Below are positions 1 through 8,220 of a DNA stretch of 64,000 nt, piece after piece. Positions within the stretch are counted from its first letter, which is position 1. The number at the start of each line of letters is the position of its first letter. The position numbers were made by a program, and so were the translations under genes. The notes below the pieces were generated by a model that ran no database searches, had not been told where the DNA came from, and saw only the letters and a program-made list of their open reading frames with translations. This DNA is from Sporosarcina sp. NCCP-2716 (GTDB taxonomy: Bacteria > Bacillota > Bacilli > Bacillales_A > Planococcaceae), in NCBI RefSeq assembly GCF_023707985.1, contig NZ_BRCF01000001.1, forward strand, positions 617,967 through 681,966, written 5' to 3'.

Positions 1-480
1 GAGTTCCTTTTCGACGTGGTCCGTCAGTTCTTCCAGTGAAGTATCATCTTCCGAGACACTCAGTCCGAGGATCGGGAATGCGTTGATGCTGATCCTTCCG
101 ACTGACGGATCCTGGGCATTTTCAGGGAGCTTGAACGAATTCAGCGCTTCCTTGACATCCTCTTCGGCCGATTTCATATCCGTGCCGAACGAGTACTCGA
201 TCTGGAGGGACGAGGCGTTCTGGTAGGAAGTCGAGCTGACCGCCTTGACCCCTTTCAGGTTCCTCACTGCAAGTTCCAGCGGGGCGGCGAGTTCATCATC
301 CACCTGCTGGGGTGTCGCGCCAGGATAGATTGTCGTGACACTGACGATCGGAACCGTGATGTCCGGAATAGTCTCCAGTTTCATGCGTGTTCCCGAATAA
401 ACGCCGGCCACTGTGATGATGATGGTCAAAAGCCAGACAGCCAGTTTGTTTTTCATGACAAAGTTGATGATCGCGTTCAT
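1..480 (-). CDS. RND-family efflux permease, N-terminal 160 codons (cut by window edge)
   Basis: Only the start of this gene is in the window. It reads leftwards from an ATG at 478-480 behind a GGAGG site at 486-490. The product opens with MNAIINFVMKNKLAVW, a cytoplasmic helix running into the first membrane span, followed by the outward porter domain with the stretch PGATPQQVDDELAAPLE. This is the N-terminal layout of AcrB/SwrC-like drug or surfactant exporters that work by proton exchange. It is divergent from a TetR regulator whose likely operator sits inside its promoter, so drug-inducible export is inferred. Substrate cannot be told from sequence. Confidence 0.9.
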   Translation of the reverse strand, partial: MNAIINFVMKNKLAVWLLTIIITVAGVYSGTRMKLETIPDITVPIVSVTTIYPGATPQQVDDELAAPLELAVRNLKGVKAVSSTSYQNASSLQIEYSFGTDMKSAEEDVKEALNSFKLPENAQDPSVGRISINAFPILGLSVSEDDTSLEELTDHVEKEL

Positions 481-528
481 AATTACCTCCATCGCGTATT
501 TTTTACCAATCTGCTATAATACTTTGTA

Positions 529-557
529 ATAGTAACTGACCGGTCAGTCATAGTCAA
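529..557 (-). promoter_or_regulatory. sigma-A-type promoter of the RND pump gene
   Basis: Read on the minus strand: -35 TTGACT (552-557), 17-bp spacer, -10 TACTAT (529-534). The spacer is filled by the 14-bp palindrome described next. Confidence 0.6.
535..548. promoter_or_regulatory. probable TetR-family operator (perfect 14-bp palindrome)
   Basis: ACTGACCGGTCAGT is a perfect inverted repeat with the TGACCGGTCA core common in TetR/AcrR-type operators. It lies exactly between the -35 and -10 of the pump promoter and just downstream of an extended -10 (TGCTATAAT, 512-520) that may serve the regulator. A bound dimer would block the pump and probably its own gene. Confidence 0.65.
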
Positions 558-595
558 CGATCGGCCATCAGGATTCACCAGGAGAGTGGAACATA

Positions 596-1441
596 TTGAA
601 TGCAAAAAAAGAACTGATCATCAAGAATGCTGCTGAACTATTTGCGGTGAATGGATATGATGCAACGTCGATCCAGCAGATCACGGACTCCTGCGGGATC
701 TCGAAAGGATCTTTCTATCTTTCCTTCAAATCGAAGGAAAGCCTGCTGGGCGGGATCATCTCGTATTTCAGCGAGAGGATCGTCGAGCGGGCGGAAGGGA
801 TGTTCGCAAAGGACCTGACGAGTGGTGAACGTTTCGAGCAATCGCTGTCCGTCTACTTCGAAGAGCTGGAACACTATTCACCATTCATCCTGACATTGAT
901 CCGGGAACAGGCCAACCCGATGAGCGACTCGCTGCGTGTAATGCTTGAGAATCTCAGGAGGAAGATGTACCGGATGCAGGAACGCCTGCTCATCGATCTG
1001 TACGGAGAAGGATACAGGGACCGCATGCCGGACCTCATCACGATGCTGAACGGCATTCTGAAAGGCTATATCGAACTTATCGTGTTCAACAAAGGGGAGC
1101 TGGATCATACGAGGCTGCCGGCGTTCATCCGCCAGGCGATGGATGCGCTCACTGCAGCTGTCGGCACGCCATTCCTGTCGACACGGGAGCTAATTGAATT
1201 CCATTGCGTCCCGGACGGGGACAGTCTGCCGTCCGAAACCCTGATCGGACTTCTCGATGAGGTGCAGGAGGACACCGGTTCGACCGAGGAGGAGCGGGTC
1301 AGCGCAGAGATGATCAAAACCGAACTGCTCTCGGGAACGCCGCGGCGCGCGGTGGTCTCCGGCATGTCGACGAATCTATTGCACAGTGAGAAGGGCAGGG
1401 AAGCGGAAGCCGCCGTATCGGAGTGGCTCGCTGCCGACTGA
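596..1441 (+). CDS. TetR/AcrR-family transcriptional regulator with long C-terminal extension
   Basis: TTG start at 596 with GGAGAG at 581-586. Residues about 5-50 form the TetR DNA-binding domain (NAAELFAVNGYDATSIQQI, then GISKGSFYLSFKSKESLL). Residues to about 190 resemble the usual ligand/dimer domain. At 281 residues the protein is some 80 longer than typical TetR proteins; the tail is hydrophilic with no domain I recognise. Divergent position next to an RND pump and the palindrome at 535-548 point to a local repressor of efflux. Ligand unknown. Confidence 0.9.
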   Translation: MNAKKELIIKNAAELFAVNGYDATSIQQITDSCGISKGSFYLSFKSKESLLGGIISYFSERIVERAEGMFAKDLTSGERFEQSLSVYFEELEHYSPFILTLIREQANPMSDSLRVMLENLRRKMYRMQERLLIDLYGEGYRDRMPDLITMLNGILKGYIELIVFNKGELDHTRLPAFIRQAMDALTAAVGTPFLSTRELIEFHCVPDGDSLPSETLIGLLDEVQEDTGSTEEERVSAEMIKTELLSGTPRRAVVSGMSTNLLHSEKGREAEAAVSEWLAAD

Positions 1442-1556
1442 TGCGCGCGCTGCCTGCCGTCGTTTCGGGGCGGCTTCGTATTGAAGAAGACGACTGCATG
1501 GCGGCTGCATCTGTGCTACACTGTAGTCAGCAAATGCACGAAGAAAGGTGTTCTTC

Positions 1557-2477
1557 ATGAAACAATTAACAGTGCAGGATATCGTACAGGCCTTTTCCTT
1601 CGAAGTGCTGTCGGGTGCAGATCAGCTAATGCGTCCGCTGACCAAGACGAAAGTCCGCCGGCCGGGCCTTGAATTCATGGACGATTTCGAGTTCATCGCA
1701 AGAGGGCATATCCAGATACTCGGTAAGAACGAAGTCAATTACTTGCATACGCTGACGGACGAAGAGTGCAAGCGGCGGATCGCCAATCTGGTGACATACG
1801 ATCCGCCGTGCATCCTGATCACGTCCCAGCAGGATCAGCCGTTCGGCCTGCAGACCTATTGCACGGAAAACCGCATCCCCGTTCTGCGGACCCCCGATTC
1901 CATGAGCGTGGCGAGCGCCAAGCTCGATGCGTACGTCATCAGTTCCATGGCAGAGGAAATCGCGATCCACGGCGTCATCGTCAATGTATCCGGGATCGGG
2001 ATCCTGCTGAGAGGGAAGTCGGGTGTCGGCAAGAGTGAAACAGCCCACACGCTGATCGGAAGGGGACACCGGCTCGTCGCGGATGACATCGTCGTCCTGC
2101 GGAGGCTCAGTCCGCAGACGCTGCTCGGCACGCACAACGAAACGAACAAGGAATTCCTTGCACTCAGGAGCATCGGGCTCATGAATGTCGTGCGCCTGTA
2201 CGGCCGGGCCGCTTTCCAGGAGGAAACGAGGATCGCCCTCGATATCGAGCTGACGGAGTGGAAAGACAATTCTCTGAACAATGAACTCGAGCTGGATGAA
2301 AAATTCAGTGAGTACATGGGTGTTCCGGTTCCGTATATCCAGATCCAGCTCCAGCCCGGCCGCGATGTCGCCGGTCTGATCGAGGCTGCCGCGAACAACT
2401 GGTATCTGAAGCAGCAGGGCTACAGCGCGCTCGAGGAATTCATGGAGCGTCTGGAGCCGAAATTCAACGGACAGTGA
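1557..2477 (+). CDS. hprK: HPr kinase/phosphorylase
   Basis: Bifunctional enzyme that phosphorylates HPr (and Crh) on Ser46 and removes the phosphate, feeding CcpA-dependent carbon catabolite control. The 307-residue length is normal when started at the ATG at 1557 (AAAGG at 1543-1547); a GTG nine bases upstream is inside the ribosome site. His138, the Walker A loop GKSGVGKS (153-160) and Asp176-Asp177 (VADD) are present, as is the C-terminal PVPYIQIQLQPGR segment. Usual Bacillota partner lgt is not downstream here; the gene appears to stand alone or with the small gene that follows. Its presence fits the cre-like sites elsewhere in the window. Confidence 0.95.
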   Translation: MKQLTVQDIVQAFSFEVLSGADQLMRPLTKTKVRRPGLEFMDDFEFIARGHIQILGKNEVNYLHTLTDEECKRRIANLVTYDPPCILITSQQDQPFGLQTYCTENRIPVLRTPDSMSVASAKLDAYVISSMAEEIAIHGVIVNVSGIGILLRGKSGVGKSETAHTLIGRGHRLVADDIVVLRRLSPQTLLGTHNETNKEFLALRSIGLMNVVRLYGRAAFQEETRIALDIELTEWKDNSLNNELELDEKFSEYMGVPVPYIQIQLQPGRDVAGLIEAAANNWYLKQQGYSALEEFMERLEPKFNGQ

Positions 2478-2544
2478 AGAAAAACGTTTAACCCTCCGCC
2501 ATCAGGGAAAACTTGCTGGACAGCGAATAAAAGGAGGGTGCACC

Positions 2545-2682
2545 ATGACAGAAAAGAAACCGCCGCACGAAACGTTGACGGACAAGAACAATGATATGAA
2601 AAAGGCTCAGGAAGTTGAATACGCGAGCGACTTCAAAAAGGCCGACAAGGCAGGCGAAACAGAGGATAAGCGCGACAAGTGA
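2545..2682 (+). CDS. small hydrophilic protein, 45 residues
   Basis: ATG at 2545 follows a strong AAAGGAGGG (2530-2538). The 45-residue product (starts MTEKKPPHETLTDKN, ends KAGETEDKRDK) is very rich in Lys, Asp and Glu, with no hydrophobic span. It lies 67 bp after hprK and ends at a bidirectional terminator. It resembles the many small charged Bacillales proteins of unknown role; I cannot assign a family. Confidence 0.65.
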   Translation: MTEKKPPHETLTDKNNDMKKAQEVEYASDFKKADKAGETEDKRDK

Positions 2683-2683
2683 A

Positions 2684-2730
2684 AATAACCCGGAACTCCC
2701 GTGATCACCAGCGGAGTTCCGGGTTATTTA
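2684..2730. terminator. bidirectional terminator between small gene and protease
   Basis: Perfect 16-bp stem: 2684-2699 (AATAACCCGGAACTCC) with 2713-2728, 13-base loop, A/T tails on both sides; serves the convergent genes. Confidence 0.8.
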
Positions 2731-3626
2731 CTTGTTTCAAGCAAGTGCACAGCCTCTTCCGCTCGGATGAACATGCCGACCTTGCCGTATTGCTCCAATT
2801 CGGTCACGGCAAAGATCACGCCGATCACTTCACCGTCCTGGAACACCGGACTGCCGCTGTTGCCTCTGTAGACAGGGGCGTCCAGCAGAATGATTGGCTC
2901 TGTCCGTCCCGCCCACTCCGTCTCGCCGATCAAGTGGCCTTCGTTTGCAATACCATAGAAATTGAGCGGATTGCCGATAAACCGGACCGGGCTGTCAGGC
3001 ACATAATCAGGGGAGGATGCAAGCGGAAGGGGCTCCACGTCCGGCATGCCTTCGAGCTGCAGGACTGCCAGGTCGTTGACTGCGTCTTCCGCCACCACAG
3101 ATGCAGGGAAGCGGCCTTCCTTATCAAAGGAGACCGTGATTCCGGAACTTCCCTCGATGACATGATGATTGGTGATGACCTTCCCATCATCACCCACTAA
3201 AAATCCAGTCCCTTTCCCGTCTTCTGTCAGAATGACGGCGACCGATTTCTTCCATTTAGCAATGTCCGGCTGTTTGGACAGGGCGGCGGAAGTCTTCAGG
3301 AAGTCGATCGCCGGCAGTGAGTAGATGTCGAACAGGAAGGCGATCGGCTGGAACAGCAGCACCGCTGCCATGAGCCAGATCGCAAAGCGGGGGACCTTCC
3401 GCTTCTTTGCCGTCGGGGAATGCCGTTCCGCTTCTTCCTGTTCCAGTGCCTCCCGCTGCGCTTCGAGCACCATCAGCCGGAAGTTCTCCTCCTCAATCTC
3501 TTCAGGTGTCAGTTCCCGCTCCGCAGAGGCGGAATCCTCCTCATTTTGCTGCAAATGGCCGCAGTAATCCATACTTCCTGTATCGCCGGTCCTTACTGAT
3601 TCATCGAATTCCTCATCCTTTTTCAC
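2724..3626 (-). CDS. membrane-anchored trypsin-like serine protease (S1C/HtrA-like)
   Basis: 300 residues from a GTG at 3624-3626 with AGAGG at 3636-3640; a GTG three codons upstream would sit in the ribosome site. An acidic cytoplasmic stretch (1-75) precedes one membrane span (about 81-100), then an extracellular protease domain. The catalytic triad is visible as His155 (ITNHHVIEG), Asp185 (NDLAVLQL) and Ser257 (GNSGSP). There is no PDZ domain, unlike full HtrA. Likely surface protein quality control; substrate unknown. Convergent with the hprK unit. Confidence 0.85.
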   Translation of the reverse strand: MKKDEEFDESVRTGDTGSMDYCGHLQQNEEDSASAERELTPEEIEEENFRLMVLEAQREALEQEEAERHSPTAKKRKVPRFAIWLMAAVLLFQPIAFLFDIYSLPAIDFLKTSAALSKQPDIAKWKKSVAVILTEDGKGTGFLVGDDGKVITNHHVIEGSSGITVSFDKEGRFPASVVAEDAVNDLAVLQLEGMPDVEPLPLASSPDYVPDSPVRFIGNPLNFYGIANEGHLIGETEWAGRTEPIILLDAPVYRGNSGSPVFQDGEVIGVIFAVTELEQYGKVGMFIRAEEAVHLLETSK

Positions 3627-3731
3627 GAGCAACACCTCTACTTAGGGAGCTTTCCATCCAATACGACTGTTCTTTGCTGTGAGTGTACCATATAATACGT
3701 CTGGAATATAGGGACGGATCGGAAGCGTACG

Positions 3732-3760
3732 TGTCAAAATGTCGGAATCTTTGATATACT
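3732..3760 (+). promoter_or_regulatory. probable promoter of the 3796 gene
   Basis: TGTCAA (3732-3737), 17-bp spacer, TATACT (3755-3760), about 35 bp before the start codon. Confidence 0.45.
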
Positions 3761-3795
3761 ATTACTGACTAAAGCTAGAACAGGGGGTGGCGCAC

Positions 3796-4032
3796 ATGCA
3801 TGAAAATAGTTTGCAGACGAGCGATAACGGGCAGCTGCCCAGCACGGTATCAGAAGAAGTACGGATGCTGCGTGTACAAGTGAAAGAGATGGAAGAGGAA
3901 ATCAGCGAGTTGAAGAAAGATCTCCACGCCATTGACCTGCTTCAGAAGAAACCGATCATCTCGTCAGACTCGCTGGCTATAGGAGGGTTCTGGATTGTAG
4001 CTGCACTGACGATAATCGGAATCTTCTACTGA
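3796..4032 (+). CDS. small coiled-coil protein with C-terminal membrane anchor
   Basis: 78 residues from the ATG at 3796 (AGGGGG 3782-3787 gives good spacing; an upstream in-frame GTG at 3787 would overlap it). A heptad-rich helix (VRMLRVQVKEMEEEISELKKDL) fills the middle and a single hydrophobic span ends the protein (LAIGGFWIVAALTIIGIFY). This is a tail-anchored, probably self-associating protein with the bulk in the cytoplasm. No family recognised. Confidence 0.7.
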   Translation: MHENSLQTSDNGQLPSTVSEEVRMLRVQVKEMEEEISELKKDLHAIDLLQKKPIISSDSLAIGGFWIVAALTIIGIFY

Positions 4033-4037
4033 GCTCC

Positions 4038-4076
4038 AAAAAACCTCCCGGATGTCCATACAGGACATCCGGGAGG
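4038..4076 (-). terminator. terminator of the BCCT gene
   Basis: Stem 4044-4057 with 4063-4076 (CCTCCCGGATGTCC), loop of 5; the A6 run at 4038-4043 is a T run on the minus strand. Confidence 0.85.
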
Positions 4077-4096
4077 ACAGATGGCGGGCGTCAGCT

Positions 4097-5599
4097 CTAT
4101 TTCCTTCTCGCCTTCGCTCGGATGAGCGCCATTTCTGCGTTCAGGCCCTTCATGAGTGAAAAGATCATCAGCAGGACGATGAACGAAAACGGCAGTGCTG
4201 CTATGATGATCGTATTCTGCAGTGCATTCAGGCCGTTCACCGACAGCAGGATGAGTGCGATGGCCGACTGGATCACACCCCAGATCATCTTGATGCTGTT
4301 CGGCGGGATCAGGGAGCCATAACTTGACTGCATACCGAGAACGAACGTTGCCGAATCGGCGGAAGTGATGAAGAACGAAGCAATCAGGAGGATCGCCACG
4401 ATCGAGATGAACACACCCCACGGCATCGTGTTGAACATTTCAAAAATGACCAGCTCAGACGCCTTATCGGCAAGATTCGTCACGCCGGCCCGCTGGATTT
4501 CGATGGCCGTCGTGCCGAAGGTCGTGAACCAGAATGTCGAGAGGATGGTCGGCGCAAGCATGACTCCGACGATGAATTCACGGATCGTACGTCCCCTGGA
4601 CACCCGGGCGATGAACATACTGACGAACGGCGCCCAGGAAATCCACCAAGCCCAGTAGAAGATCGTCCAGTCATCGAGCCACTGTCGGTTTTCCGCATTC
4701 AGCGGTGATGTGCTGAAACTCATTCTGATGAAATTGGTCAAATAACCGCCGATCGCATCCGAATACATATTGAAGATCAGAAGGGTCGGTCCGAGAATGA
4801 CAACCAGCACGAGCAGTGCCAGTGCCAACACCAGATTGAGGTTCGACAAATACTTGATCCCTTTGCTGAGTCCGCTCCACGCAGACATGATGAACAGTAC
4901 GGTGACCGCCAGAATGATGAAAAACTGCGATTGCGTACTGATCGTCACGCCGAAGAGATAATTCAGTCCGGCGTTAATTTGGACAGCGCCAAAGCCGAGT
5001 GAAGTCGCAACCCCGAAGGCTGTTGCGAAAACAGCTAGCACATCGACAAGAGTGCCCCAGGGACCATTCATCTTGTCACCAAAGATCGGCTTTAATGTTG
5101 AAGAAATTAACCCAGGCTCCCCTTTGCGGAATTGGAAGAATGCCAATGTCAGCGCAATGAACCCGTACATTGCCCAAACGTGAATGCCCCAGTGGAAAAA
5201 AGACTGGCGCAATGCGTCTTTATAGGCGGCGGCTGTATTCAGTTCACCCGTAGGGGACTGTACAGCATAATGGGACAACGGTTCCGCTGCGCCATAGAAA
5301 ACGAGGCCGATTCCCATCCCTGCCGAAAACAGCATGGCGATCCAGGAAATCGTGGAGAACTCAGGTTTGTCCGTGTCTTTCCCGAGCCGGATCTTGCCGA
5401 ATGGGCTGAAGATCAGGAAGACACACAGCAGGACAAGGACAGACAGCAGCATCAGGTAGTACCAACCGAAGCCGGACGCTACGAGATTCTTGATATGGCC
5501 GGTCCGTTCGGCAAAGCTGTCCGGCGCGAGCACACCGTAGACAACTGCCAGTACGATCAGTCCGATCGCAATATAGAATACGTTTGATATTTTTCTCAT
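4097..5599 (-). CDS. BCCT-family glycine betaine-type transporter (OpuD/BetP-like)
   Basis: Sodium-coupled uptake carrier for betaine-type osmolytes, 500 residues with about 12 membrane spans. The unwound-helix motif GMGIGLVFYGAAEPLSHY and the tryptophan-rich WAWWISWAPFVSMFIARVS box match the betaine-specific branch, unlike the second BCCT at 17406. ATG at 5597-5599 follows AGGGGG. It is monocistronic between two minus-strand terminators, so osmoprotection rather than catabolism is inferred. Confidence 0.9.
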   Translation of the reverse strand: MRKISNVFYIAIGLIVLAVVYGVLAPDSFAERTGHIKNLVASGFGWYYLMLLSVLVLLCVFLIFSPFGKIRLGKDTDKPEFSTISWIAMLFSAGMGIGLVFYGAAEPLSHYAVQSPTGELNTAAAYKDALRQSFFHWGIHVWAMYGFIALTLAFFQFRKGEPGLISSTLKPIFGDKMNGPWGTLVDVLAVFATAFGVATSLGFGAVQINAGLNYLFGVTISTQSQFFIILAVTVLFIMSAWSGLSKGIKYLSNLNLVLALALLVLVVILGPTLLIFNMYSDAIGGYLTNFIRMSFSTSPLNAENRQWLDDWTIFYWAWWISWAPFVSMFIARVSRGRTIREFIVGVMLAPTILSTFWFTTFGTTAIEIQRAGVTNLADKASELVIFEMFNTMPWGVFISIVAILLIASFFITSADSATFVLGMQSSYGSLIPPNSIKMIWGVIQSAIALILLSVNGLNALQNTIIIAALPFSFIVLLMIFSLMKGLNAEMALIRAKARRK

Positions 5600-5660
5600 G
5601 ATTCCCCCTGTAATATTCGTTTTGGTTTTAACGGGTATTAACTATAGCAAGAACAACTGG

Positions 5661-5713
5661 AAAAAGCAAAAAAACAAAAGAGAGGGAGAGGATGCACGCG
5701 CAGCCTCTCCCTC
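5661..5713 (-). terminator. terminator of the NCS1 permease gene
   Basis: Stem GAGGGAGAGG (5682-5691) with CCTCTCCCTC (5704-5713); the A-rich tract 5661-5680 supplies the U run on the minus strand. Confidence 0.75.
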
Positions 5714-5756
5714 CATTGCGAAAAACACAGAAACTTCACAGGCGGTCGGTGCATAA

Positions 5757-7166
5757 TCAGGATAAGCGGTCAAGCTCATGGATGTTGGCCGGCTCGCTCG
5801 ATAAATAATATTTTCCTTTGGTGAAATAGGCCAGGATAATTGTCAGGACAGCTGCCAGCAAAGATGCGAAGAACGCAGCGGTCGACTGCAGGAACAATCC
5901 CATATAACCGAGTGCAGCCAGCGTGCCGAGCAGGCTGGCTGCTACCAGGGAAACGACCCCGACATGATTCCAGCCATATAAGTACTCCTGGCGGGCTACA
6001 TAATAATCCGGCCCGATCTTCATCACTTTCTTCAAGACCAGTGCATCCGTGACGAGAACGGCTGCCCAGGACAGAAGGAATACCCCCTGGAAGGTCATGA
6101 GTTTATTCAAGTGGTCGACGATACCGCCGAGCATAAGTGCCATGGCGGAAATGCCGGACACGACGACCCAGAATCGGCGGCCGGGCTTGAAACGGACAAC
6201 GTTTTCGAAGAAATTCGACAGGGACAGCGAACTGCTGTAAATATTCGTGACGTTGATGCGCAGCTGCGTGAGCATAGTGAACAGGGCGCCGCCGATACCG
6301 AGCAACAGCACGATATAGACACCGGGATCCGGCTCCATGAAACGGACGCCGAACCAGATGCCGAGACCTCCCATCACCCCGAAACAGAAAATCTGAGGGA
6401 CGAAGCCGATCATGACAGATCCGAGCTTGATGTCCTGGGGCTTCAGGAATCGCGCATAATCCGAGGCGAGCAGGGCGGTCAGCCCCATGATGCCGTGATG
6501 CATGCCGATGCACATGAGCAGTGCCGTGCCGCCGAGTGTCACGCCTTCAGGGAAGTAAGAGAATACAGGCCCTGTATAGACCGCCGGCTTCAAGAACGAG
6601 ATGACGATCGCCGCAATCAGGAACACGATGAAGATCGGCATGGACCATTTCTGAAGCTTGTCGAGCTGTTCAATTCCGAACCAATTCAAGGGGATGACGA
6701 TTGATCCGAAGATGATGATGAAAATCCATTTTGGGAGGGAAGGGAAAAAGTGGTGGACTGCGGAAACCAGGATCAGTCCTTCAAATGCACAGTACATGAT
6801 GAAATTCGATGCGTAGATCAACGACGTCAGTGAGGCACCGATATAGCCGAATCCTCCGCCGCGCGACAGGAGATTGACATTCATACCTGTCTTGGCCGAC
6901 AAGTAGGCGATGACGGTCCCTAAAATACCAGCTACTATTATGGCGTATGCCGATGAAATCATGGCATTTGCCGCTCCGTAGGACAGGGCCATGACGCTCC
7001 CCATCTGAAAATAGAAGATCGCAGTGGCGATACCGAAAGCGATGTTGGTGATACTCAGCCAGCTTTTGTTCCGTTCACTGCGGGGAACGCGGTCCAGTGA
7101 GTAGTCCCCCGTCGTTGGGGTCAGTACTTCGTTAGTTACGTTGGTCTTCTCTGTATTGGTATTCAT
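5757..7166 (-). CDS. NCS1-family nucleobase/hydantoin-type permease (CodB-like)
   Basis: 469 residues from the ATG at 7164-7166 (GAGGAGG at 7173-7179); an in-frame ATG nine codons upstream lacks a ribosome site. About 12 spans. GDYSLDRVPRSERNKSW at the start and NWFGIEQLDKLQKWSMP in the middle are typical of the cytosine/purine/uracil/thiamine/allantoin permease family. No purine or pyrimidine enzyme lies beside it, so the substrate is open. The 251-bp upstream region carries a stacked hairpin (7278-7332). Confidence 0.85.
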   Translation of the reverse strand: MNTNTEKTNVTNEVLTPTTGDYSLDRVPRSERNKSWLSITNIAFGIATAIFYFQMGSVMALSYGAANAMISSAYAIIVAGILGTVIAYLSAKTGMNVNLLSRGGGFGYIGASLTSLIYASNFIMYCAFEGLILVSAVHHFFPSLPKWIFIIIFGSIVIPLNWFGIEQLDKLQKWSMPIFIVFLIAAIVISFLKPAVYTGPVFSYFPEGVTLGGTALLMCIGMHHGIMGLTALLASDYARFLKPQDIKLGSVMIGFVPQIFCFGVMGGLGIWFGVRFMEPDPGVYIVLLLGIGGALFTMLTQLRINVTNIYSSSLSLSNFFENVVRFKPGRRFWVVVSGISAMALMLGGIVDHLNKLMTFQGVFLLSWAAVLVTDALVLKKVMKIGPDYYVARQEYLYGWNHVGVVSLVAASLLGTLAALGYMGLFLQSTAAFFASLLAAVLTIILAYFTKGKYYLSSEPANIHELDRLS

Positions 7167-7277
7167 TCGATTCCTCCTCGTTTTACGGCACATACAACCC
7201 CTTCCTGTTTAGTCTGTCACTTTTTCGCAAAGTTTTAACCTATCAAGCTTACCAAATATCCACCGGGTATTTCAAGG

Positions 7278-7332
7278 TGACGACCTGGAGTTACAAAGGC
7301 ACCTCCAGAGCATGAGATATGACTGGTCGTCA
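7278..7332. promoter_or_regulatory. stacked-hairpin element between NCS1 permease and SDR gene
   Basis: Outer stem TGACGAC (7278-7284) with GTCGTCA (7326-7332); directly stacked inner stem CTGGAG (7285-7290) with CTCCAG (7303-7308); 12-base loop and a 17-base one-sided bulge. The fold is possible in RNA from either strand. The rest of the 7167-7417 gap shows no other clear signal. Confidence 0.4.
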
Positions 7333-7417
7333 GAACACTTCGTATCCGCTTGAGCAGATTAGTTTCTGAATCTATTCGTTAAGTGTTAAACTAAATCCAT
7401 CGTAAAGGAGTGATTTC

Positions 7418-8173
7418 ATGGGCAAACTAGATGGCAAAGTAGCAATCATCACTGGAGGCGCCGGCGGAATCGGCAGCGGAATGGCGAAAGCCTATGTGAA
7501 AGAAGGGGCGAAAGTCGTCATCGTCGACCTGAACGAAGAGACAGGCAGGGCGATGGAGAAGGAACTGCAGGCCATCCAGCCTGACAGCCTGTTCATCCAG
7601 GCGGACCTGACACAGCGGGACAAGCTGAAAGACATCATCACGAAAGTGATCGACACTTACGGCAGACTCGACATCCTCATCAACAACGCACACGCTTCCC
7701 GTCAGGTGCTGATCGAGAACGTGACGCAAGATGATCTGGACTTCTCTTTCAACACAGGATTCTATCCGACGTTCTACCTCATGCAGGCAGCTCTTCCGTA
7801 CTTGAAGGAGTCGAAAGGCGCGATCATCAACTTCTCGTCCGGCGCAGGCATCAACGGCGACGTCATGCAGTCGACGTATGCAGTTGCTAAAGAAGCGATC
7901 CGTGCGGTCACACGCGTAGCAGCGAACGAATGGGGCCAATTCGGCATCAACGTCAACCTCATTTCACCGATTGCAAATTCCCCTGGTATCCAGCAATGGA
8001 AAAAAGACCAGCCGGAAGCGTATGAAAAAATGCTTAACAACATTCCAATGCGCCGACTCGGCGAATTGGAAGAGGACATCGGCCGCGTTGCCGTGTTCCT
8101 CGGAAGCGAAGATGCTTCCTATATCACAGGACAAACGATCATGGTCGACGGCGGCGCTACTAAACTCCGCTAA
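7418..8173 (+). CDS. short-chain dehydrogenase/reductase (SDR, classical type)
   Basis: NAD(P)-dependent oxidoreductase of 251 residues with a Rossmann fold. Visible are the cofactor loop TGGAGGIG (12-19), Asp37 after the second strand (favours NAD), NNAH (89-92, usually NNAG), catalytic Ser140/141, Tyr154 and Lys158 (YAVAK), and the C-terminal GQTIMVDGG. ATG at 7418 follows AAAGGAG. It is a single-gene unit ending in a strong terminator; the alcohol or ketone substrate is not predictable. Confidence 0.9.
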   Translation: MGKLDGKVAIITGGAGGIGSGMAKAYVKEGAKVVIVDLNEETGRAMEKELQAIQPDSLFIQADLTQRDKLKDIITKVIDTYGRLDILINNAHASRQVLIENVTQDDLDFSFNTGFYPTFYLMQAALPYLKESKGAIINFSSGAGINGDVMQSTYAVAKEAIRAVTRVAANEWGQFGINVNLISPIANSPGIQQWKKDQPEAYEKMLNNIPMRRLGELEEDIGRVAVFLGSEDASYITGQTIMVDGGATKLR

Positions 8174-8183
8174 ACGACACTCC

Positions 8184-8220
8184 AAAAAAGGTGCCTCTCT
8201 GCAAAAGAGGCACCTTTTTT
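8184..8220. terminator. bidirectional terminator (SDR gene / siderophore operon)
   Basis: GGTGCCTCT (8190-8198) with AGAGGCACC (8206-8214), flanked by A6 and T6. Confidence 0.9.

Noticed and set aside
7167-7417. purine or preQ1 riboswitch before the NCS1 permease
   Set aside because: None of the conserved purine (TATA...C-rich loop pairs) or preQ1 core sequences is present on the minus strand.
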